Made by a program: the position numbers and the translations under genes
The notes under the pieces: model-generated
What the model saw: the letters and a program-made list of their open reading frames with translations, nothing else
Told to the model about the DNA's origin: nothing
Databases searched by the model: none
Assembly: GCA_021774575.1 (NCBI GenBank)
Contig: JAJFIX010000046.1
Span: 124,001 to 188,000 of the forward strand
Source of the DNA: Alphaproteobacteria bacterium
Lineage (GTDB): Bacteria > Pseudomonadota > Alphaproteobacteria > UBA6615
Reading direction: 5' to 3'
DNA: 64,000 nt
In this document: positions 42,170 through 50,785 of the stretch, in pieces
How positions within the stretch are numbered: position 1 is the first letter of the stretch
Layout of the letters: every line of letters begins with the position of its first letter

Positions 42170-43045
42170 ATGGAAGCGTCGGTCGGGATAATCGGTTTGG
42201 GCAATATGGGCGGTGGTATTGTGTCCGCCTTCCTCGAAAAGGGAGGCTCGATATTCCTTTGGGATATTGAGGCGACGGCGGGCGAAAAATTTGCCGATCG
42301 GGCCGGGGCAACTTGGTTGCCGCCTGCCGAAATGGCGGCCGAGGCAGATGTTATTTTGTTTGCGGTGCCATCTTCGCGTCAGATTGAACAAGTTTTTTTT
42401 GAAGGGGATGAGGTTCTTGGCGCCGCGACACCGGGGACAATTTTGGTCGACCTGACAACTTCCGATCCAGGATATACCAAGGACCTCGCATCACGCGCGG
42501 CTGCGGCAGGCCTTTTTTACCTCGATGCTGGGATGAGCGGTGGTGCCCAAGGTGCTGCCGAAGGGCGTTTGACGCTGATGATCGGGGGAGACGCCGAGAT
42601 ATTTGCCAAGGCGAAGCCGGTGCTTGAACATTTTGCCAAAGGGCTTTTTCATATGGGGCCTTCGGGGGCCGGCCACACGGCGAAACTTTTACAAAATATG
42701 GTAACCCATACGATTTTTCTGGCGACCTGCGAAGCTGGGCGGCTCGGGGAGCGGGCAGGTATTGACCTGTCGAAGCTGATTGATCTGTTCAATGTCAGTA
42801 ATGCTCGCTCGTTCATTAGTGAGCGGCGATTTCCCGATCATATCGTTTCGGAAAAATGGGACGGAAAATCGAGGGTTTTTAACCTGCATAAGGATTTGGG
42901 GCTGGCGGTAGAGATGGCCGAAGGTCTGGGCCTAACGTCGGCGTTTGGCCGAACGACCTTGGCAGCGCTGCAAAAAGCCGTCGATATGGGCATGGAAGAA
43001 AGTGATTTTACGCATCTCTATTCGGCCTATGAGGATTTGCGCTAG
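42170..43045 (+). CDS. 3-Hydroxyisobutyrate dehydrogenase-like beta-hydroxyacid dehydrogenase (first of two)
   Basis: The 291-residue protein shows VGIIGLGNMGGGIVSAFLEKG (NAD site), DLTTSDPGYTKDLASRAAA, YLDAGMSGGAQGAAEGRLTLMIGGD (substrate loop), and GPSGAGHTAKLLQNMV with the catalytic Lys. It oxidises a beta-hydroxy acid; tartronate semialdehyde reductase or a related reaction is possible. A second, distinct member is at 48352. It converges with the DctP-like gene with ten bases between stops. Confidence 0.9.
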   Translation: MEASVGIIGLGNMGGGIVSAFLEKGGSIFLWDIEATAGEKFADRAGATWLPPAEMAAEADVILFAVPSSRQIEQVFFEGDEVLGAATPGTILVDLTTSDPGYTKDLASRAAAAGLFYLDAGMSGGAQGAAEGRLTLMIGGDAEIFAKAKPVLEHFAKGLFHMGPSGAGHTAKLLQNMVTHTIFLATCEAGRLGERAGIDLSKLIDLFNVSNARSFISERRFPDHIVSEKWDGKSRVFNLHKDLGLAVEMAEGLGLTSAFGRTTLAALQKAVDMGMEESDFTHLYSAYEDLR

Positions 43046-43055
43046 GCCTTTGGTA

Positions 43056-43976
43056 TTAGGCGAGTGCGAGGTCGATCAGTTCTTGCCCCAATCGAGCGCT
43101 TTCCGCCTCGACGACCGGGGCAACCACCGTTTCAAAGGCGTTTCGCTCGTTTTCTGTGAGCTCCACGATGGCGTTTTTGACCGGGTCTAACTTTGCCAAA
43201 ACCTCGTCATCGCTGGCGCGGGCAAACCCGTGCTGGGCCGTTGTTGCAATTACCAGAGCTTCGCTTATGGCCGCCTGGACCTGTGTTCCCCATGAGTCAT
43301 AGCTTGGGGCGTGGGCCAGTACGGCGACAAATCCGAGAAAATGGCCCGACAAGGTAATGTGGCGGTGATGCTCATGGATCCCAAAATTATAAATATTGGA
43401 AAGCGGGTTATCTTGGGCGTCGACGGTGCCGGTTTTCACCGCGGCGGGCAGGTCCTTTACGTCGATGAATGTGGGGTCAAAGCCCATGGCCCGGAATGTC
43501 GCTTGATGCAGAGCGCTGTCGCCGGTGCGAATTTTTAGGTCCTGGCAATCGGCTGGGGTGCGAATTGGGTGAACGCCGTTGGTTATATGCCGGTATCCAT
43601 TATCCCAGAACCCAAGCAACCGGTAGTCAGAGTTTGCCGCCACACGTTCTTTTAGGTAATCACCTAATTCCCCATCGAGAGCGAAATAGGTACGCTCTCT
43701 ATCAGTCATGGTGAACGGCAGGTCGAGAGCCGCAATATCGGGAAAACGTCCGGCCAAATAACTGGTCGCAAAATAGCAAAAACTACGGCTTCCTTCCTCA
43801 ACCATGGTCAAAATTTCGGCGGCTTTGTGACCGCGTTCGGTCACGTTACCATCGAGCTCAAATGAAAGATCGTTGCCCAATCGTGCCTTGAGTTCGGCGC
43901 CAAAAATTTCGGCGGCCCGATTGTGAACCGATTGGGGCGGTTGGTAACCAGCTAGACTGAGGTGTAAGTCGTTCAT
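43056..43976 (-). CDS. DctP-like TRAP solute-binding protein without a signal peptide
   Basis: The 306-residue protein has the DctP/YiaO fold: LSFELDGNVTERGHKAAEILTMVEEGSRSFCYF, GRFPDIAALDLPF, IRTPADCQDLKIRTGDSALHQATFRAMGFDPTFI and the conserved QDNPLSNIYNFGIHEHHRHITLSGH. However, it begins MNDLHLSLAGYQPPQSVHNR, straight into the first beta-strand with no hydrophobic export signal. No dctQ or dctM gene is present. It starts inside the last codon of the upstream gene (four-base ATGA overlap). A cytoplasmic binding protein that senses or buffers the substrate is possible; a missed upstream start is excluded by the overlap. Confidence 0.82.
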   Translation of the reverse strand: MNDLHLSLAGYQPPQSVHNRAAEIFGAELKARLGNDLSFELDGNVTERGHKAAEILTMVEEGSRSFCYFATSYLAGRFPDIAALDLPFTMTDRERTYFALDGELGDYLKERVAANSDYRLLGFWDNGYRHITNGVHPIRTPADCQDLKIRTGDSALHQATFRAMGFDPTFIDVKDLPAAVKTGTVDAQDNPLSNIYNFGIHEHHRHITLSGHFLGFVAVLAHAPSYDSWGTQVQAAISEALVIATTAQHGFARASDDEVLAKLDPVKNAIVELTENERNAFETVVAPVVEAESARLGQELIDLALA

Positions 43977-44728
43977 TGCTCGTGTTCACCGATCGGCGGC
44001 CATATGCGCGTGCCGATGGAAGGAGAGCCTGGTGCATGCAAAGTGGTGCGCACGATTTTGCCGGTCCATTCTTTTTCGTTGAGGGCGAGCCCTTCATGGG
44101 GTTCCTCGAAGTTCTTCAGCCGGGCCTCAAGGCTGGTGAACTCATATAAGATTGCGTGCTTGATCCAGCCCGAAGCGGCGAGATATTTCCGGGTTGAAAT
44201 CGAGCCGGGCATCCGGGCCATGAACGGAAATCGATATTGGGCGTACCAGGACCCAAGCATCATTTCATCTTCATATTCCTTCATTCGGAAATTTCCGAAT
44301 TGGATCGCCGGACCCGGTGTGCCGCCGGGGGCGCGCTTATCGTACTCGGGACCGTTAATACGTTCTTCCTCGGCCAGTATGGCGGTCCTCAATTCGGTCC
44401 GGCGGCCAAGCATTTCCTGGGCTTTGGCATCTCGGTTTTCCGGCCGCCAGGCCGCGTTGGATTGGAAAAACATGTGAGGTGAGGCGGCACCGATCAACAT
44501 CACATATTGGGTGCCGGTGCCGAGGCTGGCCTCGTCGGTATAGGAAATAATCTTGTTTTGCACATGGGTCATGCCTTCGCCACCGCCCTCGATTTTATAG
44601 TGGGCGGCCCAGGCAATGCCAGGAGAAGCGGTCAGTTGGGGCAGGTAGCTCCCGTGAAGCCAGTCGATATAGTCTTGCGCGCCATCCTCGGCCAAATCGT
44701 ACCAGCTCGCCCAGACACCTCTGTCCAT
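43973..44728 (-). CDS. Unrecognised protein with two Dabb-like halves, coupled to the DctP-like gene
   Basis: From ATG 44728, with GGGAGATGGG upstream, the product has 251 residues and no signal or membrane segment. Each half resembles a dimeric alpha-beta barrel (Dabb/EthD) domain: WYDLAEDGAQDYIDWLHGSY at the N-terminus and GWIKHAILYEFTSLEARLKN, then GKIVRTTLHAPGSPSIGTRI at the C-terminus. I do not recognise a named family. A hairpin terminator lies just upstream, so this gene pair may have a separate promoter or depend on readthrough from tctC. The coupling suggests it acts with the DctP-like protein. Confidence 0.6.
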   Translation of the reverse strand: MDRGVWASWYDLAEDGAQDYIDWLHGSYLPQLTASPGIAWAAHYKIEGGGEGMTHVQNKIISYTDEASLGTGTQYVMLIGAASPHMFFQSNAAWRPENRDAKAQEMLGRRTELRTAILAEEERINGPEYDKRAPGGTPGPAIQFGNFRMKEYEDEMMLGSWYAQYRFPFMARMPGSISTRKYLAASGWIKHAILYEFTSLEARLKNFEEPHEGLALNEKEWTGKIVRTTLHAPGSPSIGTRIWPPIGEHEQ

Positions 44729-44770
44729 CACCCATCTCCCGAATATGTCGACTAATCTCGAAAAGAAAAA

Positions 44771-44797
44771 CGGGGCGGTATATAAAATACCGCCCCG
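44771..44797 (-). terminator. Rho-independent terminator of tctC
   Basis: A perfect 11-bp stem, CGGGGCGGTAT with its complement, a five-base loop, and on the reverse strand TTTTTCTTTT. It lies 27 bases past the tctC stop. Confidence 0.9.
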
Positions 44798-44824
44798 CAG
44801 TAACACTCAAGAGAGCGTTAGGTA

Positions 44825-45790
44825 TCAGCCGCCAACGAGGGCTTCAACCAATGACTTAAAGGCAGCACTTTGCGGTCCACGAAGGACCTCGTAGTCAGTG
44901 CCGTCCTGATAGGAAGAGATGTCTTCCTGCAAGTTGCTCATCAGGCGCTGATATGTGCGGTTATCATTCAAAGCACCAAATGCCTCACGTAGCGTTGCGA
45001 GATTTGCAGCCGGGATGTCTTTATGTGCAAAGACCACCCGCATCATGAAACCAAGATCCTCGGAAAGGCCGAGTTCGGAGAAGGTCGGGGCGCCAAACAG
45101 GCTTTCCGGGCCGCCAACACCGAGGGCGGTAACCTGGTCTCCGAACCGGTTTACGTTGGCCGGGAACATGATGGCAAAATCAACTTCACCTGTCACGATC
45201 GCCTGGGACAGCGGTCCGCCACCCTGGAAACCGACAAACTCGACTTTATCGAGCACGCCGCGTTCTTGAAGGATACGGGCACCCGGAACATGGGTCGCAC
45301 CGAACTGGCCGCTATGTCCGAACTTGATCGTGCCCGGTGCCGCCTCGATTGCTGCAATCAGCTCGTCGAGTGATGTCCAGCCGCGCGATGACTGGGAAAA
45401 CAAGACGTGGGGGGCAAAGTTGATACGAGCAACGGTGACAAAGTCATCGGTGTCATAGGGCAGGTCAGTCGCGTGTTTCTGCATCTGATCGAAGAAATTG
45501 TGCGAATAGAGCAGAACATGGCCGCTATGATCGGTGTTGCTGGCGAAAGCTTCTTGGCCAACAACGCCACCGCCGCCCGGAGTCGGGCGAATGATCATCG
45601 GTTGACCGAGCAAGTCAGCCATGACGCTGGAAAATGCGCGACCGGTCAAATCATGGGATCCGCCAGCGCCCATCGGCAAAATAACTTCAACCGGCTTGGA
45701 GGGGAAACCTTGGGCCAAGGCGACGCCAGCAGTCATAGTGACGGCGACAACTGCGCCCAATGCAGTGGTCGTGATATTACGAAGGTTCAT
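44825..45790 (-). CDS. tctC: Tripartite tricarboxylate transporter substrate-binding protein TctC (Bug family)
   Basis: The 321-residue protein has a signal peptide (ITTTALGAVVAVTMTAGVALA, cleavage after ALA) and the mature start QGFPSKPVEVILPMGAGGSHDLTGRAF, the Bug/TctC family signature. It captures a carboxylic acid in the periplasm for TctAB. The gene is on the same strand as tctA and tctB but has its own palindrome (45892) 101 bases upstream and its own terminator, allowing higher expression than the membrane parts. Confidence 0.93.
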   Translation of the reverse strand: MNLRNITTTALGAVVAVTMTAGVALAQGFPSKPVEVILPMGAGGSHDLTGRAFSSVMADLLGQPMIIRPTPGGGGVVGQEAFASNTDHSGHVLLYSHNFFDQMQKHATDLPYDTDDFVTVARINFAPHVLFSQSSRGWTSLDELIAAIEAAPGTIKFGHSGQFGATHVPGARILQERGVLDKVEFVGFQGGGPLSQAIVTGEVDFAIMFPANVNRFGDQVTALGVGGPESLFGAPTFSELGLSEDLGFMMRVVFAHKDIPAANLATLREAFGALNDNRTYQRLMSNLQEDISSYQDGTDYEVLRGPQSAAFKSLVEALVGG

Positions 45791-45891
45791 TTACCTTCCT
45801 CCCTGTTGGGACCCAGGCGGGTCATTCCGGCTCCGGAATTTCACCATGGGGCCTCTGTGATCGGCATCTTGAAAGTCGATGCCATTTTAAA

Positions 45892-45907
45892 GGTCTTATA
45901 GCAGACC
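45892..45907. promoter_or_regulatory. Palindromic operator copy 4
   Basis: GGTCTTATAGCAGACC, three changes from the copy at 48268 and extended by one matching base pair on each side (A at 45891, T at 45908). It lies 101 bases upstream of tctC. Confidence 0.8.
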
Positions 45908-46014
45908 TTATCGTTGTCGGCCATTTGAGGGCCGCATTATGTCAAACTTCGAATGTCGATAAAATCAGAAAATTCTACCGATCATCGAAATTATGCACCG
46001 TATTTTCGCCGTTG

Positions 46015-47538
46015 TCAGGTTCCTTCCGCCATACGTCGTCGTAATTTAACGGATCGGCGCCACAAGAAGTAGGCGATCAGTGGCGTTGCGATAAGGAACG
46101 CCAGGGCAATCGGCCGTGATGTCAGGAGATACGGGACCATTTCGCCGCTTGATAGCGCCAGGGTCTGGCTAAAAGCTTCTTCGAGTGGACGCGCGAGAAT
46201 GAATGCCATGGCCAAGGGCGCTACATCGAAACGCAATTTACGTAGAATGTAGCCCAGCACGCCAAAGAAAATGAGATAGATGATTTCAAAGGGCTGGTTG
46301 TGGAAAACCATCGAACCAGCAAAGGCAAAGATGATCGTCAGAGGAAGTAAAATGGATTTTCGAATTGTGACCAGGCGAGCAAACATAGGTATTGTCGCCC
46401 AGCCGATACCCAAGAAGAGTACATTAGCGATGACCATAGAAATTAAAACGGCGTAGACCATTGGGCCGCTTTCGATCATCAGCTCGGGCCCCGGCGTCAG
46501 ACCCTGAATCATAAATGCACCCAAGAGAATGGCAGTTACATTGTCGCCTGGAATGCCCAAAGTCAGCATGGGTACCATAGTTGGGCCGTTGACCGCATTA
46601 TTAGCGGTCTCGGCGGCGGCAATACCTTCCAGTTCACCGTGGCCGAAAGTCTCGGGATGGTCGGATGCATTTTTGGCTGCCGCATACCCCATGAATGCAG
46701 CGACAACCTGACCAACACCGGGAACCATGCCGATCCATGTTCCGATCATCGTCGAGCGGCACATGGTCTTGAAGCACCGCCGAAGATCGGCGCGTGTCAA
46801 CCGCTCGGTATTTCGAATGTCGATGCTCTTATCTCGAATATAGGATGCCGCGCGTTTTTCGACAGCTGAGAAAATTTCAGGCACGGCAAACAACCCGATC
46901 AGCATTGGCAAAATGGGAATGCCGCCGGTTAGTGGAAACCAGCCGAAGGTAAATCGGGTAATCAAGCCGATTGGTGCCGTGCCGATCATGGCAAAGCCAA
47001 TACCAATAAAGACCATTATCAAGCTCTTGATAAACAATCCGTTCGTCGTCGAGGCAATCACCACCAGTGACAAGATCAGGACGCTCATCAATTCCGGTGG
47101 GCCGAATTGCAGGGCGATATAAGCGATCGGCGCGATCATCACGATGGTAACGATATCACTGATAAAATCACCAAACACGGAGGCCGCTAGGCCCATTTCC
47201 AAGGCTTTTCGCGCCTTGCCCTGCTTGGTCAACGCGGGTCCGTCGAAGGTCGTCGCGACGGCAGCGCCGGTGCCGGGCATCGATATCAAAATAGCTGGTA
47301 TCGAGCCTCCATAGATGCCTCCCTTATAGATACCGATTAAGAAGGGAAGGCCGATCAACGGGTCCATGTTGAACGAAAAAGGCAGCAATATCGCCATCGC
47401 CATAATGGTCGTAAAACCGGGCAAGGATCCGACGAGCATACCAAAAAATAGGCCAATGGCGATCATGGCGAATATTCGGATCACCTCATCGCCGAAAACG
47501 AGCCCTAATCCACTGGTGAAGCTACCGAAAAGATCCAT
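46015..47538 (-). CDS. tctA: Tripartite tricarboxylate transporter large permease TctA
   Basis: The 507-residue protein has about 11-12 membrane segments and the family blocks GLFFGMLVGSLPGFTTIMAMAILLPF, GGSIPAILISMPGTGAAVATTFDG and GVGQVVAAFMGYAAAKNASDHPE plus PMLTLGIPGDNVTAILLGAF. It forms the transport channel with TctB, powered by an ion gradient. It follows tctB by 79 bases in the same direction, so the two share operator copy 5. Confidence 0.95.
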   Translation of the reverse strand: MDLFGSFTSGLGLVFGDEVIRIFAMIAIGLFFGMLVGSLPGFTTIMAMAILLPFSFNMDPLIGLPFLIGIYKGGIYGGSIPAILISMPGTGAAVATTFDGPALTKQGKARKALEMGLAASVFGDFISDIVTIVMIAPIAYIALQFGPPELMSVLILSLVVIASTTNGLFIKSLIMVFIGIGFAMIGTAPIGLITRFTFGWFPLTGGIPILPMLIGLFAVPEIFSAVEKRAASYIRDKSIDIRNTERLTRADLRRCFKTMCRSTMIGTWIGMVPGVGQVVAAFMGYAAAKNASDHPETFGHGELEGIAAAETANNAVNGPTMVPMLTLGIPGDNVTAILLGAFMIQGLTPGPELMIESGPMVYAVLISMVIANVLFLGIGWATIPMFARLVTIRKSILLPLTIIFAFAGSMVFHNQPFEIIYLIFFGVLGYILRKLRFDVAPLAMAFILARPLEEAFSQTLALSSGEMVPYLLTSRPIALAFLIATPLIAYFLWRRSVKLRRRMAEGT

Positions 47539-47617
47539 TTTACGCCTCGTGACCGGCCACAGGCCGTTCGTTCGAAATACGCGGGATCACCCCCGCTACT
47601 GAAAGCAACCTTGCCCG

Positions 47618-48229
47618 TTACTGAAACCAACCTTGAATGAAGTCGACGGTTGGCCCGACCCATTGTCGATATACCCATTCCATCTCGGGAGATTCGGGCA
47701 AGGACTGCAATAGATATCGGGTGAAGATGAGATAGATAAAGGCCGGCATCACAATGCTGACGATGACGCCGAGAATCCAGTTTCGATTGCCAAAAAAAGT
47801 GCTCAGCACAAAAATGAGCAGTACTGAGGGAATAAAAAACCCGATTTTAATTGCGCCCCAGTCAATCCCGATATGACGGCCTGCGACGTCGCCGATGACG
47901 ACAAAAACATAAAGCGATGTAACGCCAATTGTGACCAGAACATTGGTGATTGCCTCACGGTCCATTTCGGCAAACAAGTTGGTCTCGGAGAGCCTAAAAC
48001 TAATGGCAAAATAAATGCAGCTAATCAAAAACAAGCCGATTGCCACGAGCCGTGGGAAAAGCTCGGGATCGAGGTCGTTGCTGATACCGATGGTAATACG
48101 GGGTTTTTGGATCTGATATGGGATAATGATATAGAGGCCAATCGCCGCCGCTATGAGGATGAGCGCCACGACCGTATTAAAATTGAACCGCGTGCCGACG
48201 CCAGAACCGCCAGTAATTCCTTTAGCCAA
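47618..48229 (-). CDS. tctB: Tripartite tricarboxylate transporter small permease TctB
   Basis: The 203-residue protein has four predicted membrane segments (FNTVVALILIAAAIGLYIII, LFPRLVAIGLFLISCIYFAI, VTIGVTSLYVFVVIGDV, GAIKIGFFIPSVLLIFVLST) with an insertion after the first, the TctB pattern (ISNDLDPELFPRLV). It is the small membrane subunit of the TctCBA system. The palindrome at 48268 lies 39 bases upstream. Confidence 0.88.
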   Translation of the reverse strand: MAKGITGGSGVGTRFNFNTVVALILIAAAIGLYIIIPYQIQKPRITIGISNDLDPELFPRLVAIGLFLISCIYFAISFRLSETNLFAEMDREAITNVLVTIGVTSLYVFVVIGDVAGRHIGIDWGAIKIGFFIPSVLLIFVLSTFFGNRNWILGVIVSIVMPAFIYLIFTRYLLQSLPESPEMEWVYRQWVGPTVDFIQGWFQ

Positions 48230-48267
48230 GCCTTGGTCCTCCCTTTTCGCAGGGTCTACGCATTTTT

Positions 48268-48283
48268 AGTCTTATATAAGACC
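48268..48283. promoter_or_regulatory. Palindromic operator copy 5, the most perfect copy
   Basis: AGTCTTATATAAGACC, whose inner 14 bases GTCTTATATAAGAC are a perfect palindrome. It lies 39 bases upstream of tctB, a position where a bound protein would block transcription. Confidence 0.85.
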
Positions 48284-48351
48284 CGGAATTCTAGGGGACC
48301 GTATGGCCGCACTCCCCAATTGTCAAGCAATGCTACTTGCTCGTGAAAATA

Positions 48352-49218
48352 TCAGTCCGGTGTATTTAGGACGGTATAGACAGCCGCGATGTCCTCATCG
48401 GGATGGTTTTCTCTGGCGGCGGCATAAAGGGCTTCGGCTTGGTCGAATAACGGCATTTTCGCGCCGACAGATCGACCAAAACCACCAATGACAGTGGTGT
48501 CTTTTTTAAACAAGGCCAAGGGCATTTGTGCCGGGAAATCACCATCAACCATCAGCTCGCCGCGCAGTTTAAACATAGCCGAAGAGGCGGCGGGACTTGT
48601 GTTGGATATTACATCGTGGATCAAGCCAGCATCCAAGCCACCTTTTACCCCCATCGCAATGGCTTCTGCGGCTGCCGCCGTATGGATGGCAACAAGGCAG
48701 TTCGCAACATATTTCATTTTTGAACCGTTGCCGAAGGGACCAACATATCGATGGGCCCGGCTGATTGCCTCGACAACCTGAATGCAGGTTTTATGCGCCG
48801 TCTCGTCTCCGGAAAGATAAACCCCTAAATCTTTGTCCCTGGCTTGTTTGGCGGTGCCGCTGACCGGGCAGTCGAGGAGGGTAACCCCGACAGATGCAAG
48901 CGTGTCATGCATCTTTTGTTTATCTTCAAGCGGCATTGTGCTGGTTTCCATGATCACCGCGCCTTGGGTCGGGTTTGCGGCAATATCGGCTGCGACATCG
49001 TGCAGGGCCTGCATCGTTGGCAATGAGGTGATGGTGACGTCACTTGCTGCTACGACTTGCGCCGGGGATCCAACGGCAATGCCGCCCGCCTCCCTAAATT
49101 CGTCACGCTTGCCGGAGTCGGGTTCATAACCGGTTACGGTGAAACCCGATTTTAGTAGATGTCCGGAAAATGCACTTCCCATTGCACCGATGCCGATCAT
49201 GCCGACCCGCTCAACCAT
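48352..49218 (-). CDS. 3-Hydroxyisobutyrate dehydrogenase-like beta-hydroxyacid dehydrogenase (second of two)
   Basis: From ATG 49218, with GGGAG nine bases upstream, the product has 288 residues: RVGMIGIGAMGSAFSGHLLKSG (NAD site), METSTMPLEDKQKM, LDCPVSGTAKQARDKDLGVYLSG and GPFGNGSKMKYVANCLVAI with the catalytic Lys. It is clearly different in sequence from the homologue at 42170, so this is not a recent duplication. It may work on another intermediate of the same pathway. The glutathione transferase gene lies upstream with 35 bases between. Confidence 0.9.
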   Translation of the reverse strand: MVERVGMIGIGAMGSAFSGHLLKSGFTVTGYEPDSGKRDEFREAGGIAVGSPAQVVAASDVTITSLPTMQALHDVAADIAANPTQGAVIMETSTMPLEDKQKMHDTLASVGVTLLDCPVSGTAKQARDKDLGVYLSGDETAHKTCIQVVEAISRAHRYVGPFGNGSKMKYVANCLVAIHTAAAAEAIAMGVKGGLDAGLIHDVISNTSPAASSAMFKLRGELMVDGDFPAQMPLALFKKDTTVIGGFGRSVGAKMPLFDQAEALYAAARENHPDEDIAAVYTVLNTPD

Positions 49219-49253
49219 TCTGAAATCTCCCATAAAACGTGAATTCGGTGCCG

Positions 49254-49883
49254 CTAGGGCATCGGGATTTCGTTGACAAATTTGGGCACGTGGTACCCTT
49301 TTTGGACGGCTGGCCGTGCCGCTATCGCGACATACCAGCGTTTCAAATGAGGATATTCGTTTAGGTCCATCGTTTGGTAGTCAAAGCGCGAAATCCAAGG
49401 CCATGTCGCAATATCGGCGACCGAATATTCATCAGCGAGATATTCATGATCCGCCAAGCGTCGATCCAAGACGCCATAAAGTCGTTTGGTCTCGTTTAAA
49501 TAACGGGTCTCAGCGTAAGGGGCTTTGCCCTGATTATATTTTACGAAATGGTGGGTCTGGCCGAGCATTGGACCGACACTCCCCATTTGCATCATCAGCC
49601 ATTCCATCATTTGCCAATAGGTCTTGTCGTCAGTGGGGATAAATTGCCCGGTCTTTTTACCCAGATAGAGGAGGATTGCGCCCGATTCCATGATTGAAAT
49701 ATTTTCATCTTGGTCGACAATCGCCGGGATTTTATTGCTTGGGGCAATCTTTAAAAAATCCGGGGCAAACTGATCGTCGTTATTTATATCGATCGGACGG
49801 GTTGCGTAATCGAGACCAATCTCCTCAAGCATGATGGAAGCCTTGCGGCCATTTGGAGTGGTCCACGTGTATAGGTCAATCAT
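49254..49883 (-). CDS. Glutathione S-transferase, YfcG/Ure2-like
   Basis: The 209-residue protein has the Nu/Ure2-type N-terminus LYTWTTPNGRKASIMLEEIGLDYATRPIDI with TPN at the glutathione site, NKIPAIVDQ and MESGAILLYLGKK (the cis-Pro and Glu-Ser glutathione contacts), and a helical C-domain YSVADIATWPWISRF. YfcG-type proteins reduce disulfides with glutathione. It is followed closely by the second beta-hydroxyacid dehydrogenase gene, so the two likely form an operon at the edge of the island. Confidence 0.93.
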   Translation of the reverse strand: MIDLYTWTTPNGRKASIMLEEIGLDYATRPIDINNDDQFAPDFLKIAPSNKIPAIVDQDENISIMESGAILLYLGKKTGQFIPTDDKTYWQMMEWLMMQMGSVGPMLGQTHHFVKYNQGKAPYAETRYLNETKRLYGVLDRRLADHEYLADEYSVADIATWPWISRFDYQTMDLNEYPHLKRWYVAIAARPAVQKGYHVPKFVNEIPMP

Positions 49884-50052
49884 AAGGGTATCTTCTGTCA
49901 GTTTAAATTATTCGGGTCGAACTAGCATGAATGCCCGGATGCCCGCAACGCTCGGCCGACCGCAAAATAAATCATCACTAAAATGGGAATGCGGGATCGT
50001 ATATCCCGACATAGGATTGGTGCGGCGTCCCTAAGTATTGCCGGAATAACGC

Positions 50053-50220
50053 CTATTCGCTCGTTTCCGGCGATTGCTCGTCCGGGGCGTCTTGATCTAC
50101 ATCTGTAGATGCAGCAAGTTCCGCTTTCTCTTTTTTGGCTTCTAACCGCGCTGCTTTCTTGGCTGCTTTTGCCCGCTCACGTTCCATTCGTTCCCATTTG
50201 TAGTTGGGCTTTTGCGCCAT
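50053..50220 (-). CDS. Very small basic protein of unknown function
   Basis: ATG 50220 to TAG 50053 gives 55 residues: MAQKPNYKWERMERERAKAA, then KKAARLEAKKEKAELAASTD and an acidic end. The first two thirds are lysine/arginine-rich and helical, the end is acidic. Similar tiny KPNYxxER proteins are, as I recall, conserved in alphaproteobacteria, with no known function. Length and codon content look coding, and the reading frame is clean from start to stop. A nucleic-acid role is only a guess. Confidence 0.65.
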   Translation of the reverse strand: MAQKPNYKWERMERERAKAAKKAARLEAKKEKAELAASTDVDQDAPDEQSPETSE

Positions 50221-50362
50221 ATTTTAGTCTTTCAGTCGGTTCGCATCAAAAATTTCAGAATTTAGCGTATCAATTAGTAAACTTCGCCACCTGGCAAATT
50301 CGCTGTCGGCGGATGCCGAGGCAACGAATACTGCCAAGCTGCGGTCGTCAATCTAGGCGGCG

Positions 50363-50572
50363 TCAATCTAGAATGACGAGATTTTCCGCCGAAGACTTGC
50401 CATCACGGCCAGGGGCAAGTTCGTATTCAACTTTTTGCCCTTCATTGAGCGATGACAACCCAGCCCGTTCAACGGCTGAAATATGAACAAATGCATCCTT
50501 CGAACCGTCGCTGGGTTCGATGAAGCCAAAACCTTTTGTCGGGTTGAACCATTTCACTGTTCCGGTAGTCAT
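50363..50572 (-). CDS. Cold-shock protein (CspA family)
   Basis: From ATG 50572 the product has 69 residues: TGTVKWFNPTKGFGFIEPSD (RNP1), DAFVHISAVERAG (RNP2), GQKVEYELAPGRDGKSSAENL. It is a single cold-shock domain binding single-stranded RNA and DNA as an RNA chaperone. GAAAGGACG lies before the ATG. The gene is separate from the antiporter operon that ends at 50786. Confidence 0.96.
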   Translation of the reverse strand: MTTGTVKWFNPTKGFGFIEPSDGSKDAFVHISAVERAGLSSLNEGQKVEYELAPGRDGKSSAENLVILD

Positions 50573-50785
50573 ATCGTATTTCGTCCTTTCAGCGTATCTC
50601 AATCAAAACGTATCTCAGTCGAATTGTCCGATCGCACAAGCCGCTCACGGCGACTCCATACCGCTCTACTCTTTTTTTGGGTGATTCGGCGAAGAGCGAA
50701 ATGGGCCGTGGCAGGCACGCTAGGCGAATTTTCGACCCGTGTCACGCCCTACAAGGAGAGGTCTTTTGGTTGAATTGCTCCCAGT

